Shown here: piece after piece, positions 46,615 through 59,150 of the stretch
Layout of the letters: each line of letters begins with the position of its first letter
Numbering within the stretch: position 1 is the stretch's first letter
Source of the DNA: Holothuria scabra
Lineage: Eukaryota > Echinodermata > Holothuroidea > Aspidochirotida > Holothuriidae
Length of the DNA stretch: 64,000 nt
Direction: 5' to 3'
Assembly: GCA_037179385.1 (NCBI GenBank)
Contig: CM074181.1
Location: forward strand, 53,441,486 to 53,505,485
Translations under genes and position numbers: made by a program
The notes under the pieces: model-generated
Databases searched by the model: none
What the model was told of the DNA's origin: nothing
Seen by the model: the letters and a program-made list of their open reading frames with translations, nothing else

Positions 46615-48204
46615 CACAGTCGGCAGGCAAAGGAAAAGAGTTATTATTCGTGAGCTTTACTTCAGTGTCAACACAATGCCCAATTTGGTCAATCCAAATC
46701 CTTTCAGACATTTATTCAAATAAATAAAAAGTATTCTTTTTAACATTTTCATGAAAAACACTAAAGATAATATAATAAAGCGACGCCCTAGGGAAGTCAA
46801 CGGCCTAAAAGAAACAATGATTCCTAAGCCATCTCAGGCAGGTTTTCAGTCTTGCGCGACACTATGCCCAAAGTGACCATTAAATCTGAATTGCCCTTGT
46901 GACGTTTGGCTAATATGGTTTACAGGTCTATTGATGGCTAAGCAAAATTTTCAAAAAAAAAAAAAACTAAAGAATTACGAAGATTTGTGACAAATTCAGG
47001 CGGCTTACTCTAAAATCTTCCCCCAGTTCTACTTCATAAGTATTGAAAGCAGTCTTAAAAATCGTCGGCCGAAATTGTAAAATATTTCTCCGAAAACTCC
47101 TATACTCTAAAAACTTCCGGTTGAAATTGAACTGGACAAGGATCAAATGGGCACCACACCTAAAAAGGTTTAAATATTTGACTATTTTGAAACCGAGCCT
47201 ATACGAGTGCCTCAATCCTTTCAAAACATTGTTTGAAAAATAACAACGCATTATTGTGAAATTTTCGTGGAAAATTAAAACCATTACAAAAACCGACACT
47301 CGTTGGGGCAGCTTGTAAAACCGCTATTTGTCAGCCTCACTTCATAGTCTTGGTCAACACTTTGCCGGAAATTGTACGGGAAGACGGGAGTGGACAGGTG
47401 TAGACCTATGTATGTACTAAACATTTTGCCCCCCAAACATGGTAGAGGTACATTTTATGTGGTAATTTTCTGCTTTCAATGCTAATCTTCCCATTTTTGT
47501 TAAAGTGAGCACGTTATTCAAAGGAAAAACTAATAAGATATATTCACAAGCCTAGAGGGAATGCCATTTCCGGCCATCTGAGGTGTCACAATTTTTAAAA
47601 AATTTTTGTACCCTTTTCGCGAACTGATGGTGACTCTGTGGCCTACCTTTACGCAGGTTTCTTATAGCAAATGACCCTCGGCCTCTGTTGTACCATGTGA
47701 AACCTTTGCGAACGGGAGTGGGGTGGGGAGAAAGGGAAATTTTCACTGAGTAAATGTGGTCATTTGCCCCCTCTTCCCGATAAGTGACCCCCAGATATTC
47801 GCCACTGATGCGGGCAGTACGTAGACTTACAATAAAATGAGTAACCCAACGAATTTCAGTATCCAATATTACTTTTCTTATTTTGCTCATATGAACTGCA
47901 GATTCTTCAATAAACACAGACCTTGCAGTAAGCTAACGAATTTCTACCAAAATTCTCAAGTTTTCTTCAAAACAAGCCCCGTTGTGTTAAATATTTGTAG
48001 AAAAGAAGCCCAAAGAATCGGGGCACTACGCGCGCTTCAAATTCTACCACTAGCCGCGTCCAATCTGGACTGCCTTATCACCTTTACGGGGCTTTGAAAT
48101 GCTACCCCTCCCCCATCGGGCGGACCCTGGCGCCACCCATGGCTTGTTGGACTCAACAACAGCACTGAATATGTAACAGAGTCATTACTATTTCAGCTCT
48201 GTGT

Positions 48205-48207
<3 letters not shown>
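46615..48207. other. Unannotated stretch, with a possible orphan hAT end
   Basis: No supported gene. At about 48120-48141, the inverse of CATGGGTGGCGCCAGGGTC matches the CATGGG-type hAT ends seen at 17715 and 56152, but no partner was located. Confidence 0.4.
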
Positions 48208-48267
<60 letters not shown>

Positions 48268-48270
48268 TAG

Positions 48271-48306
<36 letters not shown>
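48208..48306. repeat. (AT)n microsatellite, left
   Basis: About 100 bp of alternating AT with one ATAGTTATAGTT interruption. Confidence 0.95.
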
Positions 48307-48308
<2 letters not shown>

Positions 48309-48416
48309 CCGTAATAGTAAAAATTAATTAGTAATGTCAACCAGGCAATGGTAAAGTGCTCAACCCTGTGAAGGGAGCTGTAATATTGAAAAGGTTGCAA
48401 TAAGTTCTTACAACAT

Positions 48417-48474
48417 AGCTTCACAGAACTGTTTCGTAAGGGCCAATAATGTAGGTCCTCACTCCTCAGAAGCC
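48417..48474 (-). ncRNA. Hammerhead ribozyme motif, minus strand (probably inactive)
   Basis: The minus-strand reading is the same as the plus-strand copy (CTGAGGA, stem II, GAAA, stem III, stem I), but the base at the cleavage position (17) is G (GTTCTGTG). Hammerheads need A, C or U at this position. All helices are otherwise intact, so one change appears to have disabled it. Confidence 0.65.
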
Positions 48475-48555
48475 TGAAGTAGAATGATGTCAACGGACAC
48501 GTTCAAAAGCAGCGAACATATACGTATTTAACGTTATTGACATCATTCTACTTCA

Positions 48556-48613
48556 GGCTTCTGAGGAGTGAGGACCTACATTATTGGCCCTTACGAAACA
48601 GTTCTGTAAAGCT
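48556..48613 (+). ncRNA. Hammerhead ribozyme motif, plus strand (type I, minimal stem III)
   Basis: The core CTGAGGA (48561-48567) fits CUGANGA. Stem II pairs GTGAGGACC (48568-48576) with GGCCCTTAC (48586-48594), with one G-U and one mismatch. The second core element GAAA lies at 48595-48598. Stem III is CAG/CTG closed by the A-U pair, with a two-base loop. The cleavage base is A (48608), which is allowed. Stem I pairs GGCTT (48556-48560) with AAGCT (48609-48613). A short stem III is characteristic of retroelement hammerheads. Confidence 0.75.
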
Positions 48614-48640
48614 ATGTTGTAAGAACGTATTGCAACCTTT

Positions 48641-48770
<130 letters not shown>

Positions 48771-50235
48771 TAAATTGCAAAAAATCGACATAAACATCCC
48801 GCTTTGCCATTCCTTAGCCCCTTCCCTCAGCCTCATTCTTCTTTAGTCTTTCTTCTTTTTTAAATTTCACACCTTTTTACTGACTGCCCGCTTTTCAACT
48901 CTTCCTTCAGGACTGGAAATTATACATGGCTTTATTGTGAACCTCAATCCCGACTCTGGTTCAAGTCCTTGAGCCTCCTGCAACCCATCGTCACACAGGC
49001 CTAACCTTACATAAATAAAAAGTCCGACTATTTGGTTAGGTTTTGTTACTGCAGTTCTGTTTCAAAACACGTGCTTGCACCCCCGCCCACTAACCTAACC
49101 TCCATTCTAACACTTGTTCATTTGTTTAAAGTTCAGACCTCGAACAGAACAGACGCCATCTCCCGTTTTCTTTTAGCTAATCGTATCGTATGTAGCTCAG
49201 ACAGTCAGAGACTGATCAAATTTTCATAGTTTTATAGTTCTATGTGAATGGCTCCAACTCTTCCACCTGGTAGAGGATCTCTCGCTCTTTTCTTAGTAAA
49301 ACAAATTAAGGAAACAATGACTTTGATGCCTAAAACGGCTAATTTCAACATTCTCCGGGGCTCTTCGGACCCAGTAGCGGATTAAATATTGCGAAAGTTG
49401 CAATTAACTAGCATGTTTGAAATCGCTTCACGATTAATCAGTGGTGTCACTAAGGGACATAATGGACATTAGCTGTTTTCCGTCAATCATAACATTCCAA
49501 TGCCCCCTTCCTAACCCCCTCCATCAGTTCTTAACCTTGATTTTAAGTGCGAAGCGTACATAGGCATAAAATTATTCATAAAACGTTAGTTACAAAGATC
49601 TCGAGACTTGGGTCACCATAAGGAAGCTGGAACATTTGGAATTGGGTGCATAGACATAAAGCTGACAAAATAATTTTAGCAAGCAGGACTATATGAAATT
49701 GACTTATAGCTATACCAAACACAGTACCAACCATGAATACATGTCAAGGACCCTCTCATCGTCATTGTTATGGTTATGGACTACTACTTGAGTGTTTAAA
49801 ATTACTTCGAGCAGTGATCAGAACAAATCCTCAAAATGATTTCGGTATTCCAGCTATCCACTATTAAAGTGAGAACGACATGTTCGTGAATTTACAGGCA
49901 ACACGCTGATATAAATATGCACCACACGGGCTTCCTTACAGATGCACTTTCTTCCGTATCTTGAAATACTCTTTTTCACTAGCGAAGGATTTAGTAGCTA
50001 GCTCATTGCTGCCACAGGCATGCGTAGTGGACTACGGAGCTTTTAAGGTGTCATGTAATAGACCTTATATCTGAACTTATTTGTCTATCTTGTGAAGTAA
50101 CGTAGGTTTATGGTCCTTTTTAACATTGGCTTCCAGGTACTTTAATGCATTAGTGTAGTATATTAGAAAAACTGTATATTAAGTGTCTTTATATTTTAGC
50201 ATTTTTATTAGAAGGATATTGATATTGAAATTTTG
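48771..50235. other. Unannotated stretch
   Basis: No supported gene. CAGTAGCGGATTAAATATTG (about 49371) and CAGTGGTGTCACTAAGGG (about 49439) look like hAT ends, but partners are not found. Confidence 0.35.
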
Positions 50236-50275
50236 ATGATGACGACGACGACGACGACGATGATGATGATGATAA
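50236..50275. repeat. (GAT/GAC)n microsatellite
   Basis: GATGAT units change to GACGAC and back to GATGAT. Confidence 0.9.
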
Positions 50276-50969
50276 TGTTTGATATCTCAACAAATATCTC
50301 AGTTAGAGAAAAATATCTAGATTTCCACTAGCAAATACATTATTTCGGGGTGTAAATACTGCCACTGCCACAACGAGCTGGGGGAGGGGTAAATATTTTA
50401 AATGTGGTCCCGTGAGCATCCTGATAAGTCAATTTCAAAACGTTAGGATGGAAACGGAAACGTTTGTATGTTTAAAAACATAAGCAATTAAGAGATAAGG
50501 TTTACACGAATTTGGCAGAAGGGATCGCAGTGCTTGAGACCTCACATTTTTCATATACTTCGGGGAGCCTCTTTGTTCTCATCCCTCTATTATGTTAGAA
50601 CAGAATTCACCGCAGCTGTTATTATTTTCCATGTTTAGGAAGACGCAGTGTAGTTCAAACGATTATTTTCAAACGGACAAGAAGTTGTGCTGAAGTCCGT
50701 CAATAACCTCAACGAGGAAAAGAAGAAAAGTTTCAAATAGTTCTTTAAGCTAAACATTTTTTAAAACAAGTTTTAGCAAATTCAGTATAATTAAACAAGT
50801 TTTGAAATATTTTAGTACTCAGTGATCAACAAATCTTCAGCAGGATAGGTTTCTACTGCTGTTATCAATACAACAAATAACCATCGGTAAAGTCTCAAAC
50901 TTCCTTCCAATAATTGGGTGTTTGAAATACAACTTTGTAACAAGCTTAACTTCTTTAACTAGTACATGC
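50276..50969. other. Unannotated stretch
   Basis: Nothing recognisable; AT-rich. Confidence 0.4.
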
Positions 50970-51169
50970 ACTCTAAAAACAAGAGAGTGAGATTGGATCT
51001 AGTCACTCTCTAACAGAGTGAAAAGTGTAGATATTCACTATATTAGAATGTTAGTTCTCCAAGAAGAGTGACATTTACTCTAAAAAGAAAGTGTCAAATT
51101 CTTTCACTCTTCTTGGAGTGAAATTTTTGCTGTTTTGGCTTATTTTGGCGTGAGATTTTTATTTTTAGA
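50970..51169. mobile_element. Degraded hairpin TIR element, relative of the 6258 element
   Basis: The left end CACTCTAAAAACAAGAGAG and right end TTATTTTTAGAGTT are imperfect inverses. The interior has GTCACTCTCTAACAGAGTG, GAGTGAAAAGTGTAG and TTCACTCTTCTTGGAGTG, all with counterparts in the 6258-6659 element. No clean TA duplication remains. Confidence 0.65.
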
Positions 51170-53230
51170 GTTAGAGCAGAGTATGGGTCAAACTGATGCA
51201 TGAATGCAGACCTGTGGACTGTCTAGGATATGCACGACATGGCACCCCATGTTGAGCACCGTGTCCCCATTTACATGTGAACACTTATCCAAAATAGCAT
51301 GCATGCCGATGTTTTACCAAAATGAAGAAGTATCTACAAGGCGCTTACTGATGAAAACGATTGGTTTCACATCTTTCATGGCTTCGGGTTCAGTGCACAT
51401 TAAGTACAAAATAGCCAAGTGGTGTCTGAATTGACTAACCACGCCAGCCACTAATATTTGACTAATTTGTTTATTTCTAAGTAAAGGACTAAAGGATATC
51501 AGTTTTAATGAAACTTAATACTTAATAATACTTTTCAGGGACTTATTCAATTGGGTCAAATATTAGTCAATATTGTTGACTACGTGATTGGTCGATTCAG
51601 GCACTGTTACAGACTAATTTGTGTGCAGTGTCCTGCATGTCTCCACTGGGAGGCCAACCCTCCAATCTCTGGAAAATCCTAGAATGGCACCATCCTTGAC
51701 TAAGCCTGCTTGCGGGATTTAACCATACATCATTAATAATCATTTATGCACACCCTGGCGGCTTTGAAAAATTGAAGAATTCAGAAATTTGCCATTTTTT
51801 GTGAAACCAGTCTACTGTGTGGTTTTGACAACTTATGGAATTCCGAACTTCCAATTTCTCTCCAAAAAAGCGCCATATGTTGGACATGTTTTGCTTCAAA
51901 AGAGCAAAATTTTTCGCCCGTGCAAATTGCAATTCTTAAGCAGAGATCCTCGCTTATACCTTCAATGTGGTAAACTTATCCGAGCTCTGGAGGTGAGAAA
52001 ATCCGAAACCAGATCATCAAGTAGCACCAGTAACTACAGTGCTATTTTTATAAATTTTCTTCATAAAATTCCAAAATTTCTTCAATATACCCTCTTGACT
52101 TAAAAAAAATATTCGTCAGAGAGCCTCATTCTGTAGGCGTTGGAAAACATTATGAAGCAACAACGGTCTTTGGTTGCCGCTCAGTCTCAGATATTCCAAT
52201 AGGATATGTCCTTCAGTAAACCCCAACTTTTCAAATTTCCTTACAGGAAACTCAGAATCCACACTTTTCTTCAATACAAGCTCCATATTTTCAAATATCT
52301 GAAAAAAGAAAATATTTTCAGCGCGCTTTGAGCGCCACAAGTTACATCCCTAGTACCGTGGTGCTCACACTTAAAATCGTAAAGTTTAAATGTCTACCCA
52401 CCCCTCCCCCTTCCCGTAGGAATGTGTAGCTACTCCGCTGTGGACACCTTACCAGGGCATGAGAAAAAATTTAGGCCAGATGTCTTCTACACTCTGAAAA
52501 TCAATTCGACGTTCCTACCTGCATGGGTAGAACTACACTGAGATGCGAATAGGCCTGTTTCGGATGTCAATATTTCATTTGAAAAAAATTATTAGTCTTA
52601 TGTGAATACGATGCAAGAATGTCCACAACTTTATCGATCTCTTCATGACACCTTAAAAACTCCGTAGAAGTCAAACGTACACTAATAACCTGCTTGTTTC
52701 ATATCTCTTCTCCAAATTCTGCTCAACCGTCTAGGGTAGTACAGTACAGTTGTTTGGCCATTTTGGAATTGGAGATAATGCTGACATTCATTTCAGTGAT
52801 GCAGGAGGGGACGTTGAGGACTACTAATGAGTGTTTGCGTGTATGGGTAAAAAAAAATGCTTACTTATCATAGTAGCTGTAAATAAAAACTGCTCCCACA
52901 TTGTCGCAGGTTTTTAACCAGAGAAGGGGACTAGAAATGTATGCCGGCGGGGGATTTTCTATTTTCTTTGAGAACAGGCTTTAATCTGTACGATAAAATA
53001 TGTAATCCCTCGATGATGTACTTGACCTGGCTTTCAGGAAAGAAATCATTTCAAAATTACTCCAAAGATTCTTTCTCTCAATATAAACCCCCACATTTTT
53101 AAATCTCCTACAACAGAGTCTATCAGAATTTTTATGCGTTCAATGAAGATCCAATATTTTCAACAATAACCGAAAGTGTTCCTTGAAAACAAGCCAAAAA
53201 CTTTCCATTACACATTCCTTTCGACATCCT
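51170..53230. other. Unannotated stretch with a possible hAT end
   Basis: No supported gene. At about 52419-52441, the inverse of CAGCGGAGTAGCTACACATT has hAT-end form with no located partner. The frames at 51744-52103 and 52116-52340 have no recognised motif. Confidence 0.35.
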
Positions 53231-53231
53231 T

Positions 53232-54100
53232 CGTCTTTATCAGGGCTTGTCTGTTCTGTCCCTGTCAGGGAACTTGGTTCCTGTCGGACAAAGCCTGCTT
53301 TGCCATGCAAGGACTGCATGTACAACATCGTTGTGTATTAATTTTACCAGGCTGGCGAAGAAGGGGCTATGCCAATGTTCCCCAAGGTTCGATGTTCCCG
53401 AGGTTCAGTGTTCCCGAATCTTAGGAACATCCTCACTTCTGGGAACATCGAACCTCGTGAATGACGAACCTTGTAATCATCTCCAAGTCATCGAGATATC
53501 ATGAAAACGGGGAACATCGAACCTTGGGAACATTGGACCCAGGGAACACCGGATAGACCCCTGTGAAGAAGGCTGCTTTCGGTATTAACATGTTATGAAG
53601 TTATGATTGCAAAGTACTTTTTTCCAACTTGTAGTATTGCTCTACTATTGCTGGACTGTCTTTCTATAACAGGGAAAACTGAATGAAATCACCAAAACTT
53701 GTTGGTAAACTAAAATGTGTTTAAAGCAGAAAAATACGAAGAGACAAAAACACGTGAGAAATCCTTTGTTCTGTAACCCACCCCGTTCCATGCCATTGTT
53801 CCTTGGCATATCAATAAATCCAGTTTTTCCCTCCCTTCATCCTTACGATAACATGTAGAATAACAACAACCCCCTGTCGTCAGTCGACAATGATACTCAA
53901 TTTTTCTCTTAAGAAAGACAGGTTTTCTTGTAATAAAAGAAACCAGAATTTGCAGGCTAAAAGAACCTTTAATTTTTCGTCGGAAATTTTGCCTTCCTTA
54001 CCATTAAGGAACTCACCGCCTCTGTCAGAGGTTTTGTGTTATTACCCCCACCGGTTCCCTGTCGGGGAGCTTGGTCCACTGTCGGTAACTCTGGTCTTAC
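53232..54100. repeat. Two related short repeats and an inverted GGGAACATCGAACC cluster
   Basis: CCCTGTCAGGGAACTTGGTTCC (in parts, 53260-53290) and a diverged copy at 54056-54085 flank a cluster at 53375-53560. There TGTTCCCAAGGTTCGA-type and GGGAACATCGAACCTT-type units alternate, first in one orientation and then in the inverse, allowing a strong hairpin. No family is recognised. Confidence 0.5.
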
Positions 54101-55030
54101 AAGACTGTCTACAAGTCTGTCTACAAGCCTAGACTATTTTTACAGGTACAGAAACGAATCACAAATCTGTCTACCATTAAGTGATGGTACATGTTCGAGA
54201 AAATTCGCATAGTCATATGCTAGGGGATATGGTCAAAATAACTTATGCCTCTTATTCCAAATGGTAACCGACATAATCGTTCACTCTACTTAATGAAGAT
54301 AAAAGCCTTAACAACTAGGACATGTTTTTTTCTTCTGTTGGAAACTGTAATGACTTATGTATGTTTGAATGTGTTTTGCACATTAAAACTCAGTGAAAGA
54401 GATTTCTGAAATTTATGGGGATGTTGTAACTTCTTCTCATCAAATTAATGAAACATTAACCATTGCCCCTGGAAAGCGAAATGATAAAAATTAACCTATT
54501 TCATTGCTGAGGGCACCAAAAATGTGACAGCCAACTGCTGTACAACGTGAAAGTAGGAAAAATATAAAAAAGCTTATGATCAATCTTTATTTTTCTCTCT
54601 ATCAATTTAACTTGAAAGTGCCTACTTTCACTAAGTTAATTAAAAGCTTACAATATCACTGCAGAAGGTTTCAGTATCCAATAATTTGTCTCAAAAGGCG
54701 AATTCCCCAAAAGAGAATAGCCTTCAAGTGCAGTGGACAGCACCCCAAGTTTGGGCCAACCAAAAAGGAAATCACATGGGACTTAAAAAGGGACTTGAGG
54801 AGTGTATAACTACTTTGTTCGAAGCTGTCACAAAGATTACACCATTTGGGGTTTTAACCAGGTTTGGAGAACGAGTAACCCTTTTTGGGGCACACTCATA
54901 CAAGAGTTTCAATGGCCCAGGAAGGGTGTCCAGTCCTCTTATCCCTTGCAAATTTTAAGCCTTTCTTGAGAGCCTAGATGCAAAATGGTGCGCAATTTTT
55001 GAGACTGGGAGAACTAATCTTGAACTCGAA
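54101..55030. other. Unannotated stretch
   Basis: No supported gene. Plus-strand frames at 54576-54958 lack recognised motifs. Confidence 0.35.
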
Positions 55031-55039
55031 GGTTTAGTT

Positions 55040-56589
55040 CAGTGGCGGAGCTGCCATATGGTCATATGCCCCCCCCCCCCGACGGACCAAGATCGTCTGC
55101 AGGCGCCCTTTTTGGGTTTTTTAACGTACTTTACTCTTGCACCATTATTGGCAAAAGATATAATTAAATAGCGTTGTTTTAAGGCCCCGATAACAAAATG
55201 CTCAACCAGCCACCAGTACCTGTGCTATCTGCACTTTATTCTGATGAAAAGGGTCATCTTTTGTGATATAGGGATAGGTTTTGCCGAAACGTATCTTCAT
55301 GCTTTATACGCACTAATAAATGTTGTCGCTGTGCCAAGTTAATTCCTTCCACACCAAGCGTGTTTAAAGCTTACAAAATGCACAGACTGACATTAAATTA
55401 ACCCTCCAGGCCAAAAAAAAAAGATGTTGCAAAGGGCGCAACAATAATTGTAGCGCAAATAGGCCTCTTGCTGCCAGGGAAAATTGTTAACATAGACAAT
55501 AAAAAAGTTTATAAAGATACCAAAATAGCTTCCACAACATTTTTCAAAATCATTTGAAGAGAGCATTCAGGTTAAAATAAAATAAAATAAAATAAATCTG
55601 TTATCAGAGTGATAATGGTTTAAGAGTTTTAATAAGCAGTTTCCATTTTGTTTTTCTTCAAGTGACCATTCTCATGATAAATGGCTATTTCTGGCATTGC
55701 ACGATAATCCCATGAAAATGATTATTTCTGTACTTTCGTAGTCCCAAAAGCCAGAAAATCGCATCTAATAAACCTAATAGGTTTAGGGTTCTTTTATTTT
55801 TTATGAATTCGGTATCTAGAAGGCCAAGCAGACCTTTTGTCTTGGGCTATTTCTTGCAATGTACTTTACTAATGGCTATTTCAAAAAGGTCACATGATGT
55901 AACTTACGTTAATAAATGTTTCTTCGTGTACTTATCTTGATTTTCAGATGCCAAAATTGTACATTTTACGGTGATTAATTTCCAAAACTCTCCCCCCCCC
56001 CTAAGATTGCTTGCTATTTAGCTCTAGCAGGTTTAATCTTTTTCTTCACAAAGTAGCCCATTATTACATTGAAATCTTAAATCTACACCTGACAATAACA
56101 CAAAATGTAATTACCGCCTTCATACTAGAATGTGAAAGAGAGGGATAAAAACATGGGCGTCCGCAGGATGGGGCAGGGGGGGACTTGCCGTCCCATGAAA
56201 AATAAAAAAAAACCTGAAAAAACGAAGGAAACAAAGAAAAAGACGAAGAAAAATTAGCATCAACATTTTTTAACAGTTCACTCAGTGTTCTCCCTGTTTA
56301 TATGCCGTAAACAATCTTTAGAAATACCACTTCCAGCGATCTTAGTGGAATTTTGTAGCCCCCCCCCGATTGATCTTCTGCGGCCCATGGATAGAAAATT
56401 TAAACATGTTTTAATAGGAAGCTTGCTGTAGAGAAATGGCAAAGTGTCTTCTACCAGGTGCGGAAAATCAAATGGAAGTCTGAAAAGCCGTGGCTTCGAT
56501 CGTGCTAAGGCTCAGGGTATTCACTCCTTCGAAGCGCCCCTGTAGACCATTTTCGCCCCCTCTGACCGAAATCCCTAGCTCCGCCACTG
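55040..56589. mobile_element. hAT element, non-autonomous or decayed (1,550 bp)
   Basis: The ends are CAGTGGCGGAGCT and its exact inverse (13-bp TIR). A perfect 8-bp target duplication GTTTAGTT lies on both sides (55032-55039 and 56590-56597). No open frame with transposase features (DDE triad or dimerisation domain) is visible inside. It contains a short AAAAT repeat near 55575 and a nested hAT element at 56152-56389. Confidence 0.9.
56152..56389. mobile_element. Small hAT element (238 bp) nested in the 1.55-kb hAT element
   Basis: The ends CATGGGCGTCCGCAGGAT and the inverse of CATGGGCCGCAGAAGAT are imperfect TIRs. The flanks GATAAAAA (56144-56151) and GATAGAAA (56390-56397) form an 8-bp duplication with one change. 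C and G runs lie near each end. Confidence 0.75.
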
Positions 56590-56597
56590 GTTTAGTT

Positions 56598-57261
56598 GTG
56601 GTGTTTTGGTGGAATATTTTTTTATGCTTCAATGCAAAACATTTTTTACTCCCACATTCCCCACTCCTAGTGGTTACAGGTCTGGTCTTAGCCATCACTA
56701 AGTGAGAAATCTTGATGAATAGCTGAGTAGAGAAGTATCTTACTTTACAACTTCGCTTTTTCACTTCTTGGTGTTTCACCTATCAGCGAAGCCCTGCATA
56801 TGGTTTCATAGGAAATTCTCTTCAAAGAAATAAGACAAATGTCATCAACCACGTGTTGGAAGTTTTATTCGTGGCGAAGAAATTTTTGTACAGATACTAT
56901 ATATGATCAGATTGACTATTCGGAGTCAAAACACATCTTTTTTTATCTGTTTATTACGGATGCATATTTCTCCCAAGCTGTTCTTGGCCACCAAAACTTT
57001 TGAAACGCCAGTTTTACACGTGTGCACCACGAGGGGGATTGTCCTTACAAATAGGGTATGTTTTTTGATCCAATCCAATTAACTATAGCATGCAGCCGAC
57101 CTCAGTAGTGTCTTAAGGTTTTTCTTTTTGTTTAATTTAAGATATGCATGATGATGAAAGCTGCACAGGTTTATAGGATCATTACTTTATCATCACTGGT
57201 TACGGACACTATATATAAGTCGAGGTTGCTTATGTGGAAAAAATTCTATACCTTGAAGGCT
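56598..57261. other. Unannotated stretch
   Basis: Nothing recognisable. Confidence 0.4.
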
Positions 57262-57490
57262 TGACAGCCAAGACCTGCGGAGTCTTCGGTCGGGGAATGG
57301 CAGAGTGGTCTTTTCCAGTGACTGAGCCATAATGTGATTCACATGATCATTGGTTCAAATCCCGTGGGGATGTTCATGCAGGGGTTTCCTCAGGGTATCC
57401 TGTCTTTCACTGGCAACCCACTTGGCATTATGCTTGCCACTAAAATCTTGGTTAAATTTTCCTCAATTCCTTTCCATTTTCTTTGCAGAA
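57262..57490 (+). repeat. tRNA-derived SINE (family 2), plus-strand copy
   Basis: GGCTTGACAGCCAAGACCTG is followed by GGAATGGCAGAGTGGTC (A box), a long variable-arm-like stretch with AATGTGATTCACATG, and GGTTCAAATCCCG (B box). CTTGGCATTATGCTTGCC follows in the body. It matches the minus-strand copy at 32660-32880 block by block. The tRNA-related part resembles a class II (Leu/Ser-type) tRNA because of the long variable region. Confidence 0.78.
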
Positions 57491-57539
57491 AATTGCGTAT
57501 GCTGGAGTGCCCCAAATTGCGTTTTACAATTATCTTTTG

Positions 57540-58430
57540 AAATTGCAAGCTTTTATTAAGGAGACACCACCCATCCGCCAGGCTAGCGATACCACTTCAG
57601 ACCCTCTTCTGGAAAACCCTTGATCCGCCACTTCGATATGCTGTTTTAATTCTCCTACCACCCGTTCAAAATCCCGCCAAAGTGAACTTTTCAACACAAT
57701 TTTCCCTTGGCACCCTCGCATTCTTTTAGCGTCGGAGCAGTTGACTTTACAACCTTTCGTATTGGGATTTGTTCCTTTTGTTTATGCTTTCTGCTTCTGT
57801 ATGGTGGTAAACCAGGGATGTTACAGCTCCCTGGTAAAACATACTAGAATAAAGAGCTTATCTGGCTAGATGTGCCAAAATTGTTTTGTTCACCCACCTT
57901 TGAAACGTACTGCAGTCCTTAATGGAAAATTGCTTTAATTACTACTCGCCTCTTTTGTCAGTTTATATCAGTTGGTGTGTAATTTAGACCTATAATCTCG
58001 TGGATAGGGTGGAATAGATACATAGATACTGTAGCTAGCGAACCTCTGACCCCAGTAACAAATTCGACCCCAGGAAGTTAGTTGATGGATAGTGCAGTGA
58101 ATGGTACAGAAAAGTCCTCCAATATGGTTGCAAAATATGCAGACTGAACTCATAATAGGATACAAATCGATGCTACCAGGACGGGCACTATGGATGGAAG
58201 ATACTTTCTTTTTCAGTTTTAAAGAATTAGAAAGGGGAGAAAAGGAAATTATGCCTATGGATACGTGGTGGTTGGAAACATTTTACAAAGTGAAGCTAGG
58301 GTCACCCCCACCCCTTTGGTCCCTCCTTATAAAAACAGCGATTCGCACTAATAATTAAAACAGTAATCCACTGACCAACTTTGGGAGATACATCCACGCC
58401 AATAAATAACGCACTCTCGTGTGTAAATGC
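57540..58430. other. Unannotated stretch with an orphan hAT-like end
   Basis: At about 57600-57630, the inverse of AGTGGCGGATCAAGGG resembles a hAT end. CCCGCCAAAGTGAACTTTTC at about 57673 matches 43513. TAAACCAGGGA and TCCCTGGTAAA form a small hairpin (57808-57840). No gene is supported. Confidence 0.4.
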
Positions 58431-58437
58431 TTACGTC

Positions 58438-59150
58438 CTAATGCATTGACCCTCGCTCGGAGGAGCGAGGGGCAATGCACCCGCTTCTTAACCTCGAGCG
58501 GAGGTTAAGGTGCGGGTGGAGGCTGACTTCGTTCGTTTGCCAAGGTCGATGTTTGGCAGGCGGGGGGCGGGGGGGTGGTCCGCTTGTCTCGGTGCGGGGT
58601 GGTCGGGTGATAGTAAACCTGTAAATGTTAAATAACCTGTACATAATGTTGTGTAAATAGCTCGAGTGTGGGATGTCGGGAGGGGATTGGGGTGTGGGGG
58701 TCGGGAGGGGATTGGCATGTGGGTGGTGTACATGTATGCCACGAAGTTTCGTTTCCCAGCTCTTGTAAATCGGTATGTAAATAGTTAGTAGTTCTGTTCT
58801 TGTTCTGATCATAAATTTGTGTTAGATTTAGCAGTTTGTAGGCCTAAATAGTTTTTCCTTTTGTGTTTCTGCCCGGTCCGGTTTCAGTTGTTTTTGTCTG
58901 TATGTGCCGTGTTTTGGTTCTAGTTTTTGTTTCTCCGTGCCCCTTTCTGTGTACGTAAAAGAACCCTCGCTCGAGCGGTATCCTCCACTTTATGTACTTT
59001 CCATGTTCAAGGATGTGCAATGTGACTCCAGGGGGAGGTAGGAAGTGATATCCCTTTGGGGATTGTTGCCGCCTTGAGTGGACGAAATTTTTCGATTCCG
59101 TCGGCAGCCTAAATCCGTAGGATAACATATTATCGCAATCGCTGGTTGTC
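58438..59150. other. GC-rich island with two strong hairpins
   Basis: TGCATTGACCCTCGCTCGG and its near inverse form a hairpin (58440-58479), followed by TTAACCTC-GAGCG-GAGGTTAA (58487-58508). GTCGGGAGGGGATTGG occurs twice (about 58675 and 58699). CCCTCGCTCGAGCGG near 58965 echoes the first hairpin. Proline- and threonine-rich minus-strand frames (58438-58812) reflect base composition. It may be a mobile-element untranslated region; the family is not recognised. Confidence 0.4.

Noticed and set aside
55235..55300. CTGATGA...CCGAAACG as another hammerhead ribozyme
   Set aside because: The core words are present, but the sequence between them does not form a stem II, and no stem III or cleavage site can be paired.
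57285..57365. Functional tRNA gene
   Set aside because: A and B boxes are good, but the cloverleaf is incomplete and a second diverged copy with the same flanks shows it is a SINE.
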